Shown: positions 1-9,441 of the stretch, piece by piece
Layout of the letters: the number at the start of each line of letters is the position of its first letter
Position numbering within the stretch: position 1 is the stretch's first letter
Source of the DNA: Arthrobacter sp. B3I4
GTDB lineage: Bacteria; Actinomycetota; Actinomycetes; Actinomycetales; Micrococcaceae
Direction: 5' to 3'
Length of the DNA stretch: 64,000 nucleotides
Assembly (NCBI RefSeq): GCF_030816855.1
Contig: NZ_JAUSYK010000001.1
Coordinates: 992,001-1,056,000 of the forward strand
The notes under the pieces: generated by a model
What the model saw: only the letters and a program-made list of their open reading frames with translations
What the model was told of the DNA's origin: nothing
Database searches by the model: none
Translations under genes and position numbers: made by a program

Positions 1-1361
1 TTGGCATGTACAAGGACCAGAACCCGGTCCAGTTCTGCTTCAACCTGCTCACCCGCAGCCGCCGGATCACCTACGACAACCTCAAGCTGCGAGATCCCGA
101 GTTCGCAGCCCGGGTGGACGAGGAATTTGCCCGCAGCCAGGGCATTGCGTCCAGCGCACCTGCCATGTTCCAGCCCTACCGCATCGGCGGGCTGGAACTC
201 AAGAACCGGATCGTCGTCTCGCCGATGGACATGTACTCGGCAACCGACGGCGTGCCGGGTAACTTCCACCTCGTCCACCTCGGCAGCAAGGCCCTCGGCG
301 GCGCCGGCCTGGTGATGACCGAGATGGTCTGTGTGTCCGAAACCGGCCGCATCACGCCAGGCTGCAGCGGGCTCTATAACGACGTGCAGCAGGAGAGCTG
401 GCGCGAAATCGTCGAGTTCGTACACACCCGGTCGACGGCGGCTCTCGGCGTCCAGCTGGGGCATTCAGGCCGGAAGGGTTCGACCAAACTCATGTGGGAA
501 GGCATCGATGAGCCGCTCCCGGACGGCGGCTGGGAGCCGGTAGGCCCATCGGCAGTTCCCTACGGCCCGGGCAGCCCGGCGCCGCGCGAAATCGGCCGCA
601 CCGAAATGGACGAGATCCGGGACGAGTTCGTCGCGGCCAGTGTCCGGGCTGCCGCTGCCGGCTTCGACCTGCTGGAATTGCACTGCGCGCACGGCTACCT
701 CCTGTCGGCCTTCCTCTCCCCGCTGGCCAACCGTCGCACCGACGAATACGGCGGATCGCTGGAAAACCGGCTGCGGTACCCGCTGGAGGTGTTCGACGCC
801 GTCCGCGCTGCCTGGCCCGCCGACCGGCCGATGACCGTGCGGCTCTCCGCCACGGACTGGGCACCCGGCGGCAACGACGAGCATGATGCCGTCGCGATTG
901 CCCGGGCGTTCGTGGAGCACGGCGCCGACGGCGTGGACGTTTCCTCGGGCCAGGTGGTCAAGGAGGAGAAGCCGGCGTATGGCCGGAGCTATCAGACGCC
1001 GTTCGCTGACCGGATCCGGCAGGAGGTGGCGCAGAAGGCGGGCGCGGCCGTGATCGCGGTGGGGGCGGTGTCCTCCTACGACGATGTGAACTCGATCCTG
1101 CTGGCAGGCAGGGCGGACCTCTGCGCCCTCGGCCGCACGCACCTGTTCGATCCGCAGTGGACCCTGCACGCGGCGAGCGAGCAGGATTACCGCGGGCCCG
1201 GTGCAGACTGGCCACAGCAGTTCCGGGCCGGCAGCCGGAAGCCTCCGGCAGCCCGCACCGACGCCGTCCGGCCCCGGCTGGCGCTGGTGCGTGAGCCGGA
1301 ACTGGCAGAACTGCCGACACATCTGCGCTGGACGCCCGCGAAAGAAACGGCTTCGGTCTAG
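1..1361 (+). CDS. Bifunctional aromatic acyl-CoA hydroxylase/oxidoreductase, C-terminal part (5' partial)
   Basis: The gene enters from the left edge; the reading frame is open to base 1. The first ~50 residues (motif NLLTRSRRITYDNLKLRDP) look like the tail of a class A flavin monooxygenase. They are followed by a complete old-yellow-enzyme TIM barrel starting near FQPYRIGGLELKNR, with the OYE signature HCAHGYLLSAFLSP and NRRTDEYGGSLENR. This architecture is known from salicylyl-CoA 5-hydroxylase/oxidoreductase and from 2-aminobenzoyl-CoA monooxygenase/reductase, in which the FAD half hydroxylates the ring and the FMN half reduces it. The adjacent thioesterase and aromatic-acid transporter support aromatic CoA-thioester catabolism. 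Which substrate (salicylyl- or anthraniloyl-CoA) cannot be decided here. Confidence 0.85.
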   Translation, partial: GMYKDQNPVQFCFNLLTRSRRITYDNLKLRDPEFAARVDEEFARSQGIASSAPAMFQPYRIGGLELKNRIVVSPMDMYSATDGVPGNFHLVHLGSKALGGAGLVMTEMVCVSETGRITPGCSGLYNDVQQESWREIVEFVHTRSTAALGVQLGHSGRKGSTKLMWEGIDEPLPDGGWEPVGPSAVPYGPGSPAPREIGRTEMDEIRDEFVAASVRAAAAGFDLLELHCAHGYLLSAFLSPLANRRTDEYGGSLENRLRYPLEVFDAVRAAWPADRPMTVRLSATDWAPGGNDEHDAVAIARAFVEHGADGVDVSSGQVVKEEKPAYGRSYQTPFADRIRQEVAQKAGAAVIAVGAVSSYDDVNSILLAGRADLCALGRTHLFDPQWTLHAASEQDYRGPGADWPQQFRAGSRKPPAARTDAVRPRLALVREPELAELPTHLRWTPAKETASV

Positions 1362-1364
1362 TAA

Positions 1365-1802
1365 CTAGCCCTGGCGGGCGGTGATTCTGGCTCTGAATTC
1401 GGCCGGCCACGGGCTCGCGGCCTTTGCGCCGCGAGCCACGTGGGCCGTGACAAAGGAGCCGTGGGCGGCCAGGGCGCGGGGTTCACCGCCGAATTCCTCG
1501 CCCCACACTTCAAAGCTGAACGTCATGGACGCGCCGCCGATCTTCTCCACCACTACGGTGGTGGTAACCCGCTGGCCGAAGAACAACTTCGCCCGGTAGT
1601 TGAGCTCCTGGCGAACCCGGGGCGCCGAAGGGAAGTACTCCGGCAGATCCAGGTCCCGGAACAGCTTGGCCTCGCAGGCCTCGACAAAACGGAGTACCGC
1701 CGAATTGTGCTGGTGCCCCGCCGCATCGGTGTCCACCCATTCAATGGTCCGCTCCAGGGTTGCCGTCGTGGCAGCGCCGGGGAGGGGTTGCACGGGGTTC
1801 AT
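1365..1802 (-). CDS. Acyl-CoA thioesterase, hotdog fold (4HBT/YbgC type)
   Basis: A 145-residue protein, the usual length of a single hotdog-fold thioesterase. The motif WVDTDAAGHQHNSAVLRFVE carries the conserved Asp and the following helix of the 4-hydroxybenzoyl-CoA thioesterase family. It converges with the hydroxylase/OYE gene (3-bp gap) and diverges from the ThDP enzyme, leaving about 80 bp for two promoters. Inferred role: hydrolysis of an aromatic CoA ester, for example gentisyl-CoA formed by the neighbouring hydroxylase. The family assignment is firm and the substrate is inferred. Confidence 0.8.
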   Translation of the reverse strand: MNPVQPLPGAATTATLERTIEWVDTDAAGHQHNSAVLRFVEACEAKLFRDLDLPEYFPSAPRVRQELNYRAKLFFGQRVTTTVVVEKIGGASMTFSFEVWGEEFGGEPRALAAHGSFVTAHVARGAKAASPWPAEFRARITARQG

Positions 1803-1882
1803 GGGGGCCGCCTGAAAGTTCGAAGAGAAGTCAGCAACAGTGCAGTTCGTAGCAGCTGCATTACTCGATGGAAGGTAAGTCC

Positions 1883-3625
1883 ATGGTAGTAGGTTCCCCT
1901 GTTTCCTCCGCCGTCCCGGCCGGCCCCGCGCATTCGCCGGCGGCCACGGTCGCGCAGCTCGTGGGTCAGACCCTGGCGGAGCTCGGCGTCGGCCATGTCT
2001 TCGGCGTCGTCGGCAGCGGCAACTTCGAGGTGACCAACGCCTTGCGCCTGGCCGGGGTGCCCTACACCGCAGCCCGGCACGAGGGCGGAGCGGCCACGAT
2101 GGCGGACGCCTACTCCCGGATGTCCGGCCTGGTGGGCGTCGTGAGCACCCACCAGGGCTGCGGGCTGAGCAATGCCGTCACCGGGATAGGGGAAGCGGCC
2201 AAGAGCCGCACACCGCTGATCGTCCTGACGGCGGACACCCAAGGCTCCGCGGTCCGATCCAACTTCAGAATCGATCAGAATGCCCTTGCCCGCAGTGTCG
2301 GAGCCGTGAGCGAGCGGATCTATTCCCCGGCCACCGCCGTCGCGGACACCGTCCGGGCCTTCCGCACCGCGCGGAACGAACGACGCACCGTGGTGCTTAA
2401 CCTGCCGCTTGACGTTCAGTCAGCCCCGGCCCCCGCTGCCGACCAGGCGGCGAGGGGGCACCTTCCCGCGGTCGCCGGACCCCAGGTGATGCGCCCTGAG
2501 GCCGCGAGCGTCCGCCGCCTGGCTGAGCTGATCCACGGTTCCGCGCGTCCGGTCTTTGTGGCCGGCCGGGGGGCGCGGACGGCGCGGGAGGAACTGCTTA
2601 GGCTCGCCGACCATGCAGGAGCTCTGGTGGCCACGTCCGCGGTAGCCAATGGGTTATTCCATGACGAGGACTTTGCACTCGGGATCTCTGGCGGATTTTC
2701 ATCACCGCTCGCCGCCGAGCTGATCCGGGGTGCGGATCTGATCATCGGCTGGGGCTGCGCCCTCAACATGTGGACCATGCGCCACGGGCACCTGATCTCA
2801 GACGGGACCACCGTGGTCCAGGTTGATGTCGAGGATTCAGCGCTGGGCGCCAACAGGCCCATCGACCTGGGCGTGATCGGGGATTCCGCGCTGACCGCGG
2901 CGGACGTCCTGGCCGAACTGCTGGCGCTCCAGCCGGGCCGGGCGGAGAAGTACCGTACCGAGCAGACTGCGGCGGCCATCACCGGTAGCTCACGCTGGAA
3001 CGACGTCGCGACGCCGGACCTCTCCGGCGGCGGGCGGATCGATCCGCGGGTCCTGAGCCGCGAACTGGACACCATCCTGCCCGCGGACCGGATTGTCTCG
3101 ATCGACTCCGGTAACTTCATGGGCTATCCCAGCGCATATTTGAAGGTCCCGGACGAGTTCGGGTTCTGCTTCACCCAAGCCTTCCAATCCATCGGCCTGG
3201 GTCTCTACACCGCGATTGGCGCAGCGCTCGCCCGGCCGGACCGGCTGCCGGTGCTCGGGGCCGGGGACGGGGGCTTCCTGATGGGTATCAGCGAACTGGA
3301 GACCGCGGTCCGGCTGGAGCTGCCGCTGGTCTGCATCATCTATAACGACGCCGGCTACGGGGCGGAGGTCCACCACTTCGGCGCCGACGCCGGAGTCGGC
3401 GGGCGCTCCGCGGTGGATCTCGGAACCGTCACCTTCCCGGACACGGACATCGCCACGATAGCCCGCGGCTTCGGCGCTGACGCAGTGACCGTACGCAACG
3501 TGACGGATCTGGACGCCGTGCGCGCCTGGCTGCGCAGCCGTCCTGCCCGGCCGCTGGTCGTCGACGCCAAGATAGCGTCCGACGGCGGCGCTTGGTGGCT
3601 CGCTGAGGCCTTCAAAGGCCACTGA
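1883..3625 (+). CDS. Thiamine pyrophosphate-dependent enzyme (acetolactate synthase-like)
   Basis: A 580-residue ThDP enzyme with the N-terminal Pyr domain (HEGGAATMADAYSR, containing the cofactor-activating Glu), a central domain and a C-terminal PP domain with the GDG...N cofactor motif (GDGGFLMGISELE followed by IIYND). I chose the ATG at 1883 because GGAAGG lies 7 bases upstream; an in-frame ATG at 1868 has no such site. Members of this superfamily include acetolactate synthase, benzoylformate decarboxylase and oxalyl-CoA decarboxylase. Its place between aromatic-CoA genes and an aromatic-acid transporter suggests a 2-oxo-acid decarboxylase or carboligase in aromatic catabolism, but the substrate is unknown. 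Confidence 0.8.
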   Translation: MVVGSPVSSAVPAGPAHSPAATVAQLVGQTLAELGVGHVFGVVGSGNFEVTNALRLAGVPYTAARHEGGAATMADAYSRMSGLVGVVSTHQGCGLSNAVTGIGEAAKSRTPLIVLTADTQGSAVRSNFRIDQNALARSVGAVSERIYSPATAVADTVRAFRTARNERRTVVLNLPLDVQSAPAPAADQAARGHLPAVAGPQVMRPEAASVRRLAELIHGSARPVFVAGRGARTAREELLRLADHAGALVATSAVANGLFHDEDFALGISGGFSSPLAAELIRGADLIIGWGCALNMWTMRHGHLISDGTTVVQVDVEDSALGANRPIDLGVIGDSALTAADVLAELLALQPGRAEKYRTEQTAAAITGSSRWNDVATPDLSGGGRIDPRVLSRELDTILPADRIVSIDSGNFMGYPSAYLKVPDEFGFCFTQAFQSIGLGLYTAIGAALARPDRLPVLGAGDGGFLMGISELETAVRLELPLVCIIYNDAGYGAEVHHFGADAGVGGRSAVDLGTVTFPDTDIATIARGFGADAVTVRNVTDLDAVRAWLRSRPARPLVVDAKIASDGGAWWLAEAFKGH

Positions 3626-3763
3626 CGCACTGTCTCCGTCGTCGATCGTTACCAAAAAACATATGCTGGCTTATTTACTGTCGGAAACAAAGCGTGACAC
3701 AGTGGGCACAGCATCGCAGCACTCTCGCTCAATCCCTTCGAAATCCTAATGAGAGGTATACCC

Positions 3764-5074
3764 ATGACGCAGTCAATGTCGACTGAGTTACGCAACGAGG
3801 CCACGCCTCACTGGAAGGGCCACGCGGTCCTCATCCTGTGCTTCGTAGCGATCGTCTTTGATGGTTACGACCTGGTGGTCTACGGGTCTACCGTTCCCTC
3901 GATCCTGAAGTTTCAGGAATGGGGCGTCAGCCCTGCCCAGGCGGGCCTGATCGGCAGCCTCGCTTTGGTCGGCATGCTGATCGGAACGCTTTCCGTCGGC
4001 ATCCTGACGGACAAGCTGGGCCGCCGTCGCATCATGCTTGCCTGCATTGCTTGGTTCTCCACCTTTATGCTGCTCACGGCCTTCGCGCCGTCCGCTGAGG
4101 TCTTCGGCCTGTTGCGGTTCCTGACGGGGCTCGGACTGGGCGGAATCGTACCCACGTGTATTGCACTGACGGTCGAGTTCGCACGCAAGGAGCGGCGCCA
4201 GATCGCCAATGCGGTGATGTTCAGCGGCTACTCAGTAGGCGGCGTCGGTGCCTCCCTCCTCGCCATCAACCTGCTGCAGCACATTGACTTCCGCTGGATG
4301 TATGCGATTGGTGCACTGCCGCTCGTTACCCTGCTCCCGGTCGCCTGGAAGTTGCTGCCCGAATCGGTGGCCTACCTCGCCCGCAAGCAGCGCCTCGAAG
4401 AAGCGAAGGCGACGGCAGCGCGGTACGGGCTGGTTTACTCGGACATTGTCACCCCTGACGACATCAAGACCGGTGCCGAGGCACCGAAATCGGCCATGAA
4501 AACCCTGTTCACCCGCAAATGGGTGGTCTCCACCATCCTCTTCGCCCTGGCAAACTTCTGCGGCCTGCTCCTCGTCTACGGGCTGAACACCTGGCTGCCG
4601 CAGATCATGCGCCAGGCCGGATTCCAGCTGGGCGATGCCCTGACCTTCCTGCTGGTGCTGAACGCGGGCGCGATTGTCGGCTCCATCAGCGCGTCGATGC
4701 TGGCCGACCGGATCGGCATCCGGAAGGTGGTCACGGCGTCCTTCATCCTGGCCTTCGTGGCGATCCTCATGCTCAGCCTTAAGCTTCCGCTGGCAATACT
4801 GCTCGTGATCGTGGCCTTCGCCGGCCTCGGCTCGGTAGGCACCCAAATCCTCGTGGGCGGCTATTGCGCCACCCACTATCCGCAGTCACTTAGCGCCACG
4901 GCCTTGAGCTGGTCGCTGGGCATCGGGCGCATCGGCGCCATCTGCGGCCCGCTGATCGGCGGTGTGATCGCCGGCATGGCCTTCGGCTGGCAGCTCAACT
5001 TCTACATGTTCGCCGCCTTCGCCGTCCTGGGTGCGGTCATCGTGTTCTCCGTTCCGAAGGTTTCGCGCGACTAG
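3764..5074 (+). CDS. MFS transporter, aromatic acid:H+ symporter (AAHS) family
   Basis: A 436-residue, 12-helix major facilitator. The first helix contains VFDGYDLVVYGSTVP (the DGxD signature of PcaK/BenK-type permeases), loop 2-3 has GILTDKLGRRR, and helix 4 has RFLTGLGLGGIVPTC. The ATG at 3764 is preceded by GAGAGG at a 7-base spacing, so the upstream in-frame ATG at 3749 is not used here. It follows the ThDP enzyme after a 138-bp gap that can hold its own promoter, and ends at a strong terminator. Likely imports benzoate-, hydroxybenzoate- or salicylate-like acids for the genes to its left. Confidence 0.88.
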   Translation: MTQSMSTELRNEATPHWKGHAVLILCFVAIVFDGYDLVVYGSTVPSILKFQEWGVSPAQAGLIGSLALVGMLIGTLSVGILTDKLGRRRIMLACIAWFSTFMLLTAFAPSAEVFGLLRFLTGLGLGGIVPTCIALTVEFARKERRQIANAVMFSGYSVGGVGASLLAINLLQHIDFRWMYAIGALPLVTLLPVAWKLLPESVAYLARKQRLEEAKATAARYGLVYSDIVTPDDIKTGAEAPKSAMKTLFTRKWVVSTILFALANFCGLLLVYGLNTWLPQIMRQAGFQLGDALTFLLVLNAGAIVGSISASMLADRIGIRKVVTASFILAFVAILMLSLKLPLAILLVIVAFAGLGSVGTQILVGGYCATHYPQSLSATALSWSLGIGRIGAICGPLIGGVIAGMAFGWQLNFYMFAAFAVLGAVIVFSVPKVSRD

Positions 5075-5129
5075 CTGTCCGGCGCCGGGACGCAGCACAG
5101 CCCGGGGGACCGCATAACTCTTCGGTAAA

Positions 5130-5160
5130 GGCCCGCCACGCAACGGATGCGTGGCGGGCC
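5130..5160 (+). terminator. Hairpin terminator after the aromatic-acid transporter
   Basis: A perfect 12-bp stem, GGCCCGCCACGC and its complement, with a 7-base loop AACGGAT. It lies 56 bp after the transporter stop and is followed by TTGCT rather than a long T-run. Position and strength suit an intrinsic or stem-dominated actinobacterial terminator, insulating the following SRPBCC gene. Confidence 0.75.
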
Positions 5161-5241
5161 TTGCTGGCTACGCTGAAGGGGTTAGCTGCAGTCTCCGGGG
5201 AACGGGCTACGTGCACCAGCAGTCCGACAGCGAGGATCTCC

Positions 5242-5697
5242 GTGGCCTATGCAGAGAACGACGTCGTAATCCAACGCGACGCGATGAGCGTTTACACCTT
5301 CCTGCTGGACCCGGTGAACCTCCCGCTTTGGCGCGAGGGTGTCCGCAGCGTGGAACTGATTGCCGGAGCGGGAGGCTCCCAAGGCGCGGTCTACCGCCCG
5401 CATCTGGACCACACGGGCCACCGCCAGAGCGCTGCTGATTTTGAACTGACCGTAACCCGGCCCGGCGCCGAGATCCAGTTCCAGGTCCTCGCCGGTCCGG
5501 TGCGTCCACACGGCGGCTACTACCTCAGTTCCGAAGGCACCAGCACGCGGGTCCGTTTCGCCCTGCAGTGCCGGCCCGGTGCCGCCGGGCTGCTTCTGGT
5601 GCTGCCGAAGGTCCGGCGTGCCCTGAAGACCCAGGTGGCCCAACTCGAGCGGCTCAAAACCGTGCTTGAGAAGGAGCAGCAGCGGGCCGCGGCCTAG
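5242..5697 (+). CDS. SRPBCC (START-like) family protein
   Basis: A 151-residue protein of the helix-grip/START-like fold: an N-terminal strand (AENDVVIQRDAMSVYTFLLDP), a central beta region, and a long C-terminal helix ending in basic and charged residues (RALKTQVAQLERLKTVLEK). GTG at 5242 is preceded by CGAGGA at a 5-base spacing; the frame stays open upstream but that stretch contains the terminator. These proteins bind hydrophobic ligands or act as polyketide-cyclase-like enzymes. No partner gene is evident, so the role is unknown. Confidence 0.7.
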   Translation: MAYAENDVVIQRDAMSVYTFLLDPVNLPLWREGVRSVELIAGAGGSQGAVYRPHLDHTGHRQSAADFELTVTRPGAEIQFQVLAGPVRPHGGYYLSSEGTSTRVRFALQCRPGAAGLLLVLPKVRRALKTQVAQLERLKTVLEKEQQRAAA

Positions 5698-5741
5698 CAC
5701 GTCCGGGGAGTAACAGCGCGGGCCGCCTCTCCTGGGCGGCA

Positions 5742-7490
5742 CTACTGTGCGAGCCGGAGACCGGACCAGTTCCCGGGTACGTACGACGGTGCGGAGAGTT
5801 TTCCCGTGCTGAGGTCCCAGTACTGCACAGCGTCGCTGCCTCGGCGCAGGGCCACGCCGGTTGAGTTCAGTCCGCTGGTGTCACGCAACGGCCGGATGGC
5901 CGTCACATCGGACCAGCCGCTGGCCACCACGCTGCGGGCCTCGGCGCGTGGAGCAGGAACTCCCGCCCCCCGGTACAGCAGGACATTACCGCTGGTCTGC
6001 AGGGCCAGCAGGTCCTGAAAGCCGTCGGCGTCGAAGTCGACCATGGCGAGCCGGGTAGCCGCGATGCCGCTGCCGACCAGGGTCCGCTGCGATAGGTCGC
6101 CGGACCCGCGGTTTTGGTACAGCCAGAGGTTGCCGGAGCCGTCGAGAGCCAAGATCTGCGGGAGCCGGTTGTTGGAGCACCACTGTCCCACGGCCGCGGT
6201 CATGCCGGCCCACCCGGATTGTCCGAGCGTCACCGCCGCGCGGAAGCCGCCGCCGGGCAGACCGGAATGGAGCGTGACTCGGCCGTCACTCCACTGTGCC
6301 AGGACATCGTAGACGCCGTCGCGTTCCCAGTCGGTGAGGAAGACCTGCAAAGCGGACCCGAAGCCGCCGCCGATGACCGTGGGGGCGCCGAAGTCCCGGC
6401 TGCCCAGTGCGGGAATGTCGAGCAACTGGCCCGCCGCATTGACGGATACCAAGTCGCTTCCGCTCTTGATCGCGGCCGCACTGAGATCCTGCGTTGGCGG
6501 CATGTGACGCACCGGCGGATCGCAAACACTAGACGTGGTTGCGGGGATCCCGCCCGTGACGGATCCCGGGGACGTGGTGGTTCCGGCCGGCAGGAAGCTG
6601 TAGCCGAAGAAATTCACCACCCCCCACATCGTGTACCGGTTGGGTGTGGTCTGCCAGTTGCCGTCGGTGAAAGTGATGCCAATGCCGATGACGTTGAAGC
6701 GCGGGTCGCGGAGGATCGCGTCATGGGCCGGGGAGCCCTTCCACCACTCGACCAGTTGTGCGGCGTCCCGGTCCCAGCGCACCGCGATGATCTCTCCGGC
6801 GCCGCCGGTGGGGTTCAGTGCCCGGGGGTCGGTCCAGAAGTTCGCGCGGTGCTCGATGACTTCCCGGGTCGCGATGTCGTTGGACCACTCCTGGGACAGC
6901 CCCGACACCGTAGCGTTGTACTTGACCGGCGCGAGGCCCAGGGACGACCGGTAGTTGTTAATCGCGTTGAAGACGGCCAAAATCTGCGCAGCGTTGCTGT
7001 CTTGGACCAGTGCCTGCGCTGAACCATCCGGCGCGGCTTTCGTCTTCGCCAGGGCGGCCTGCTGGGCTGCAAGGAGTTCGGCCTCCGTGGCGGACAGCGG
7101 CGGAATGGATTTGGGTTCCGGCGGGGCGCCGGGGGACTCCGCCCTGGCGGGCGAGATCGTCCCGCCGGGGACGACGACGGCAGCGCGGTCTGAGGCCGGG
7201 TTGTTGCCTGGCGCGGGCGAGGCGGAGGCGGCGGGTGAAGCCTGTCCGCCCGGGACGGGCGTGGGCGCTGCCGGTGCGGCGGGGCCGGGTTGCGGGCCGG
7301 AAGCGGGCAGTGGCGCCTTGTTGGTGCCCGCCCCGGCGGCCTGCGGCGGCGCTGACGCGTCCGGCTCGACGGCGGCTGGTGCCGGCTTGCTGGTGGAGGT
7401 CGGCGCGGGTGCTGCGGAAGGCAGCGCGGCCACGGCAGCCGGCGAGACCAGGGCCAGCGCGCACAGCGCGGCCACGGCAAACTTCTTCAA
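5742..7490 (-). CDS. Secreted CAP-domain protein with FG-GAP repeats
   Basis: A 582-residue exported protein starting at TTG. It has a signal peptide ([21 protein letters not shown]), a ~130-residue Pro/Ala/Ser-rich linker, a CAP/SCP domain ([36 protein letters not shown], then a strand ending MWGVVNFF), and a C-terminal region with FG-GAP/VCBS-like repeats, for example [13 protein letters not shown] and [13 protein letters not shown], which resemble calcium-binding blades of a beta-propeller. CAP domains are common in bacterial secreted proteins of unknown or lipid-binding function. It converges with the SRPBCC gene. Likely a cell-surface or extracellular protein; the function is not known. 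Confidence 0.82.
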   Translation of the reverse strand: MKKFAVAALCALALVSPAAVAALPSAAPAPTSTSKPAPAAVEPDASAPPQAAGAGTNKAPLPASGPQPGPAAPAAPTPVPGGQASPAASASPAPGNNPASDRAAVVVPGGTISPARAESPGAPPEPKSIPPLSATEAELLAAQQAALAKTKAAPDGSAQALVQDSNAAQILAVFNAINNYRSSLGLAPVKYNATVSGLSQEWSNDIATREVIEHRANFWTDPRALNPTGGAGEIIAVRWDRDAAQLVEWWKGSPAHDAILRDPRFNVIGIGITFTDGNWQTTPNRYTMWGVVNFFGYSFLPAGTTTSPGSVTGGIPATTSSVCDPPVRHMPPTQDLSAAAIKSGSDLVSVNAAGQLLDIPALGSRDFGAPTVIGGGFGSALQVFLTDWERDGVYDVLAQWSDGRVTLHSGLPGGGFRAAVTLGQSGWAGMTAAVGQWCSNNRLPQILALDGSGNLWLYQNRGSGDLSQRTLVGSGIAATRLAMVDFDADGFQDLLALQTSGNVLLYRGAGVPAPRAEARSVVASGWSDVTAIRPLRDTSGLNSTGVALRRGSDAVQYWDLSTGKLSAPSYVPGNWSGLRLAQ

Positions 7491-7600
7491 AACGAACCCC
7501 AGATCCGTCGTGGCCCCCGAGAGCCGGGCGGCCTGTAGTCACTGGAGCAACAGTAGCCCCACAGCTACCACACGGCAACGAGTGGGGTATTTTTGATCCT

Positions 7601-8176
7601 GTGCTGATCTCTGACCGCGACATTCGTACCGAAATCGATTCCCAGCGGATTGTGCTGGATCCCTTCGACCCCGACATGGTTCAGCCGTCCTCGGTGGACG
7701 TGCGGATTGACCGGTACTTCCGGCTCTTCGATAACCACAAGTACGCGCACATCGACCCTGCCGAAGACCAGCCGGAGCTGACCCGCCTGGTCAAAGTCGA
7801 CGCGGGGGAACCGTTCATCCTGCACCCGGGCGAGTTCGTGCTGGGCTCCACCTATGAGACTGTCACGCTGCCGGATGACATCGCAGCGCGGCTGGAGGGC
7901 AAGTCCTCGCTGGGCCGGCTGGGGTTGCTGACGCACTCAACGGCGGGCTTCATTGATCCCGGCTTTTCCGGCCACGTCACCCTTGAGCTGTCCAACATGG
8001 CCACGCTGCCGATCAAGCTTTGGCCGGGCATGAAAATCGGCCAGTTGTGCTTCTTCCGGCTGAGCTCCGCAGCCGAGCACCCGTACGGCTCGGGCGAATA
8101 CGGCAATCGCTACCAGGGCCAGCGCGGGCCGACGGCCAGCCGCAGCCACCTGAACTTCCACCGGACAGACATCTAA
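7601..8176 (+). CDS. dcd: dCTP deaminase (probably bifunctional dCTP deaminase/dUTPase)
   Basis: A 191-residue protein, the exact length usual for actinobacterial Dcd. Motifs include [26 protein letters not shown] and [20 protein letters not shown] with the catalytic Glu, and the C-terminal lid [11 protein letters not shown]. It converts dCTP to dUTP; the actinobacterial form (M. tuberculosis) also cleaves dUTP to dUMP, supplying dTMP synthesis. GTG at 7601 is the start: it gives the family length. There is no Shine-Dalgarno before it and a -10-like TATTTT at 7588, so the mRNA may be leaderless. The frame is open far upstream, but that part is antisense to the CAP gene. Confidence 0.95.
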   Translation: MLISDRDIRTEIDSQRIVLDPFDPDMVQPSSVDVRIDRYFRLFDNHKYAHIDPAEDQPELTRLVKVDAGEPFILHPGEFVLGSTYETVTLPDDIAARLEGKSSLGRLGLLTHSTAGFIDPGFSGHVTLELSNMATLPIKLWPGMKIGQLCFFRLSSAAEHPYGSGEYGNRYQGQRGPTASRSHLNFHRTDI

Positions 8177-8217
8177 CCGGCCGGGACCCGCCTGAAGCCG
8201 GGAGACATCTAACCGGC
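8167..8217 (+). repeat. Short direct repeat spanning the dcd stop codon
   Basis: AGACATCTAACCGGC occurs at 8167-8181, covering the last codons and stop of dcd, and again at 8203-8217. The 36-base period keeps frame, so both copies read Asp-Ile-stop. Confidence 0.6.
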
Positions 8218-8239
8218 GGGGGGACTGACGGGGAGCCAG

Positions 8240-9436
8240 CTAGCCGACAGGCCGGACCGGGACGGCGGAACCCCGCGCCGGGCGGCGGAACGCACGGACC
8301 ATCGGTTCCACGAAGCGGGCGGCCAACGGACCCGTCACGGCCATGATCAGCACGTAGGCTGTCGCCAAGGCCGCGAGGTCGTGGGGCACCACGCCGGAAG
8401 CCACCGCCAGCCCGGCGATGACAATCGAAAACTCGCCGCGGGCGATCAGGGCCGCCCCGGCACGGAAGCGTCCGGGAACGGCGATGCCGGCACGTTTAGC
8501 CGCCCAGATACCGGTCGCCATCTTCGTCGCTGCGGTGACCACGGACAGGATCAGGGCCCAGCCGAGCACCGGCGGAATGGAGCTGGGGTCGGTATTGAGG
8601 CCGAAGACCACGAAGAAGATCGCCGCGAAAAGATCGCGCAGCGGCTCCAGGATCCGCGTTGCGCTGTGCGCTGTCGCGCCGGAGATTGCAATGCCGAGCA
8701 TGAAGGCGCCCACGGCCGCGGACACCTGCATGGCGGCGGCCAGGCCCGCCACCAGCAGCGCCGCGCCCAGCAGGTTGAGCAGGAACACCTCGGAGTTTTC
8801 GCTGTGGACGGCCTTGGAGACGTGGTGTCCGTGGCGCAGCGCCACGACCAGCACCAGCGTCACGACGGCAAGGGAAATCCCCACGGTCTGCAGGCCCACG
8901 AGGAAGCTGACCCCGGCGAGCGTCGCCGTCAGGACCGGCAGATAGACGGCCATGGCCAAGTCCTCGAACACCAGGATCGACAGGATCACCGGCGTCTCAC
9001 GGTTGCCGATCCGGCCCAGGTCGGTGATGACTTTCGCGGCGATGCCGGAGGAGGAAATGTAGGTGACGCCGCCCATCACCATGGCTCCCACGACCCCCCA
9101 GCCCAGGAGCAGAGCCAGGCCTGCTCCGGGCAGGAAGTTCAGCACGAGGTCAAGGACGCCCGCCTGCCAGGAGCGCCGAAGGCCGGTGACGAGCTCGGCC
9201 GCTGTATATTCCAGTCCGAGCATAAGCAGGAGCAGGATGACGCCGATCTCGCTGGAAAGATGCGCGAACTCGTGCATGCCTTCCAGCTTGACCAGGCCGC
9301 CGGCGCCGAAGAACAGGCCGCCGACGAGGTACAGCGGGATGGGTGACATGCCGATCCGCCCGGCCAGCCTGGCCAGCAGGCCAAGGCAGAACACGACGGC
9401 CCCCAGCTCGATGAGGGTCAGGGCGAGCGGATCCAC
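8240..9436 (-). CDS. Cation:proton antiporter, CPA2/KhtU-like
   Basis: A 398-residue membrane protein with about 12 hydrophobic segments in CPA2 order. Diagnostic stretches are GVILLLLMLGLEYT, GVTYISSSGIAAKV, LVFEDLAMAVYLP (containing the conserved acidic residue of the transport site) and FRAGAALIARGEFSIVIAG. It lacks a fused C-terminal RCK domain; that module is provided by the gene immediately upstream (5-bp gap). This split arrangement matches KhtT-KhtU K+/H+ antiporters, which export K+ in exchange for protons under alkaline or K+ stress. The ion is inferred from family. Confidence 0.85.
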   Translation of the reverse strand: MDPLALTLIELGAVVFCLGLLARLAGRIGMSPIPLYLVGGLFFGAGGLVKLEGMHEFAHLSSEIGVILLLLMLGLEYTAAELVTGLRRSWQAGVLDLVLNFLPGAGLALLLGWGVVGAMVMGGVTYISSSGIAAKVITDLGRIGNRETPVILSILVFEDLAMAVYLPVLTATLAGVSFLVGLQTVGISLAVVTLVLVVALRHGHHVSKAVHSENSEVFLLNLLGAALLVAGLAAAMQVSAAVGAFMLGIAISGATAHSATRILEPLRDLFAAIFFVVFGLNTDPSSIPPVLGWALILSVVTAATKMATGIWAAKRAGIAVPGRFRAGAALIARGEFSIVIAGLAVASGVVPHDLAALATAYVLIMAVTGPLAARFVEPMVRAFRRPARGSAVPVRPVG

Positions 9437-9441
9437 GCCGC

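Noticed and set aside
7010..7600. N-terminal extension of dcd by ~197 residues
   Set aside because: The upstream part is antisense to the CAP-domain gene and Arg/Pro-rich; starting at GTG 7601 gives the usual 191-residue Dcd.
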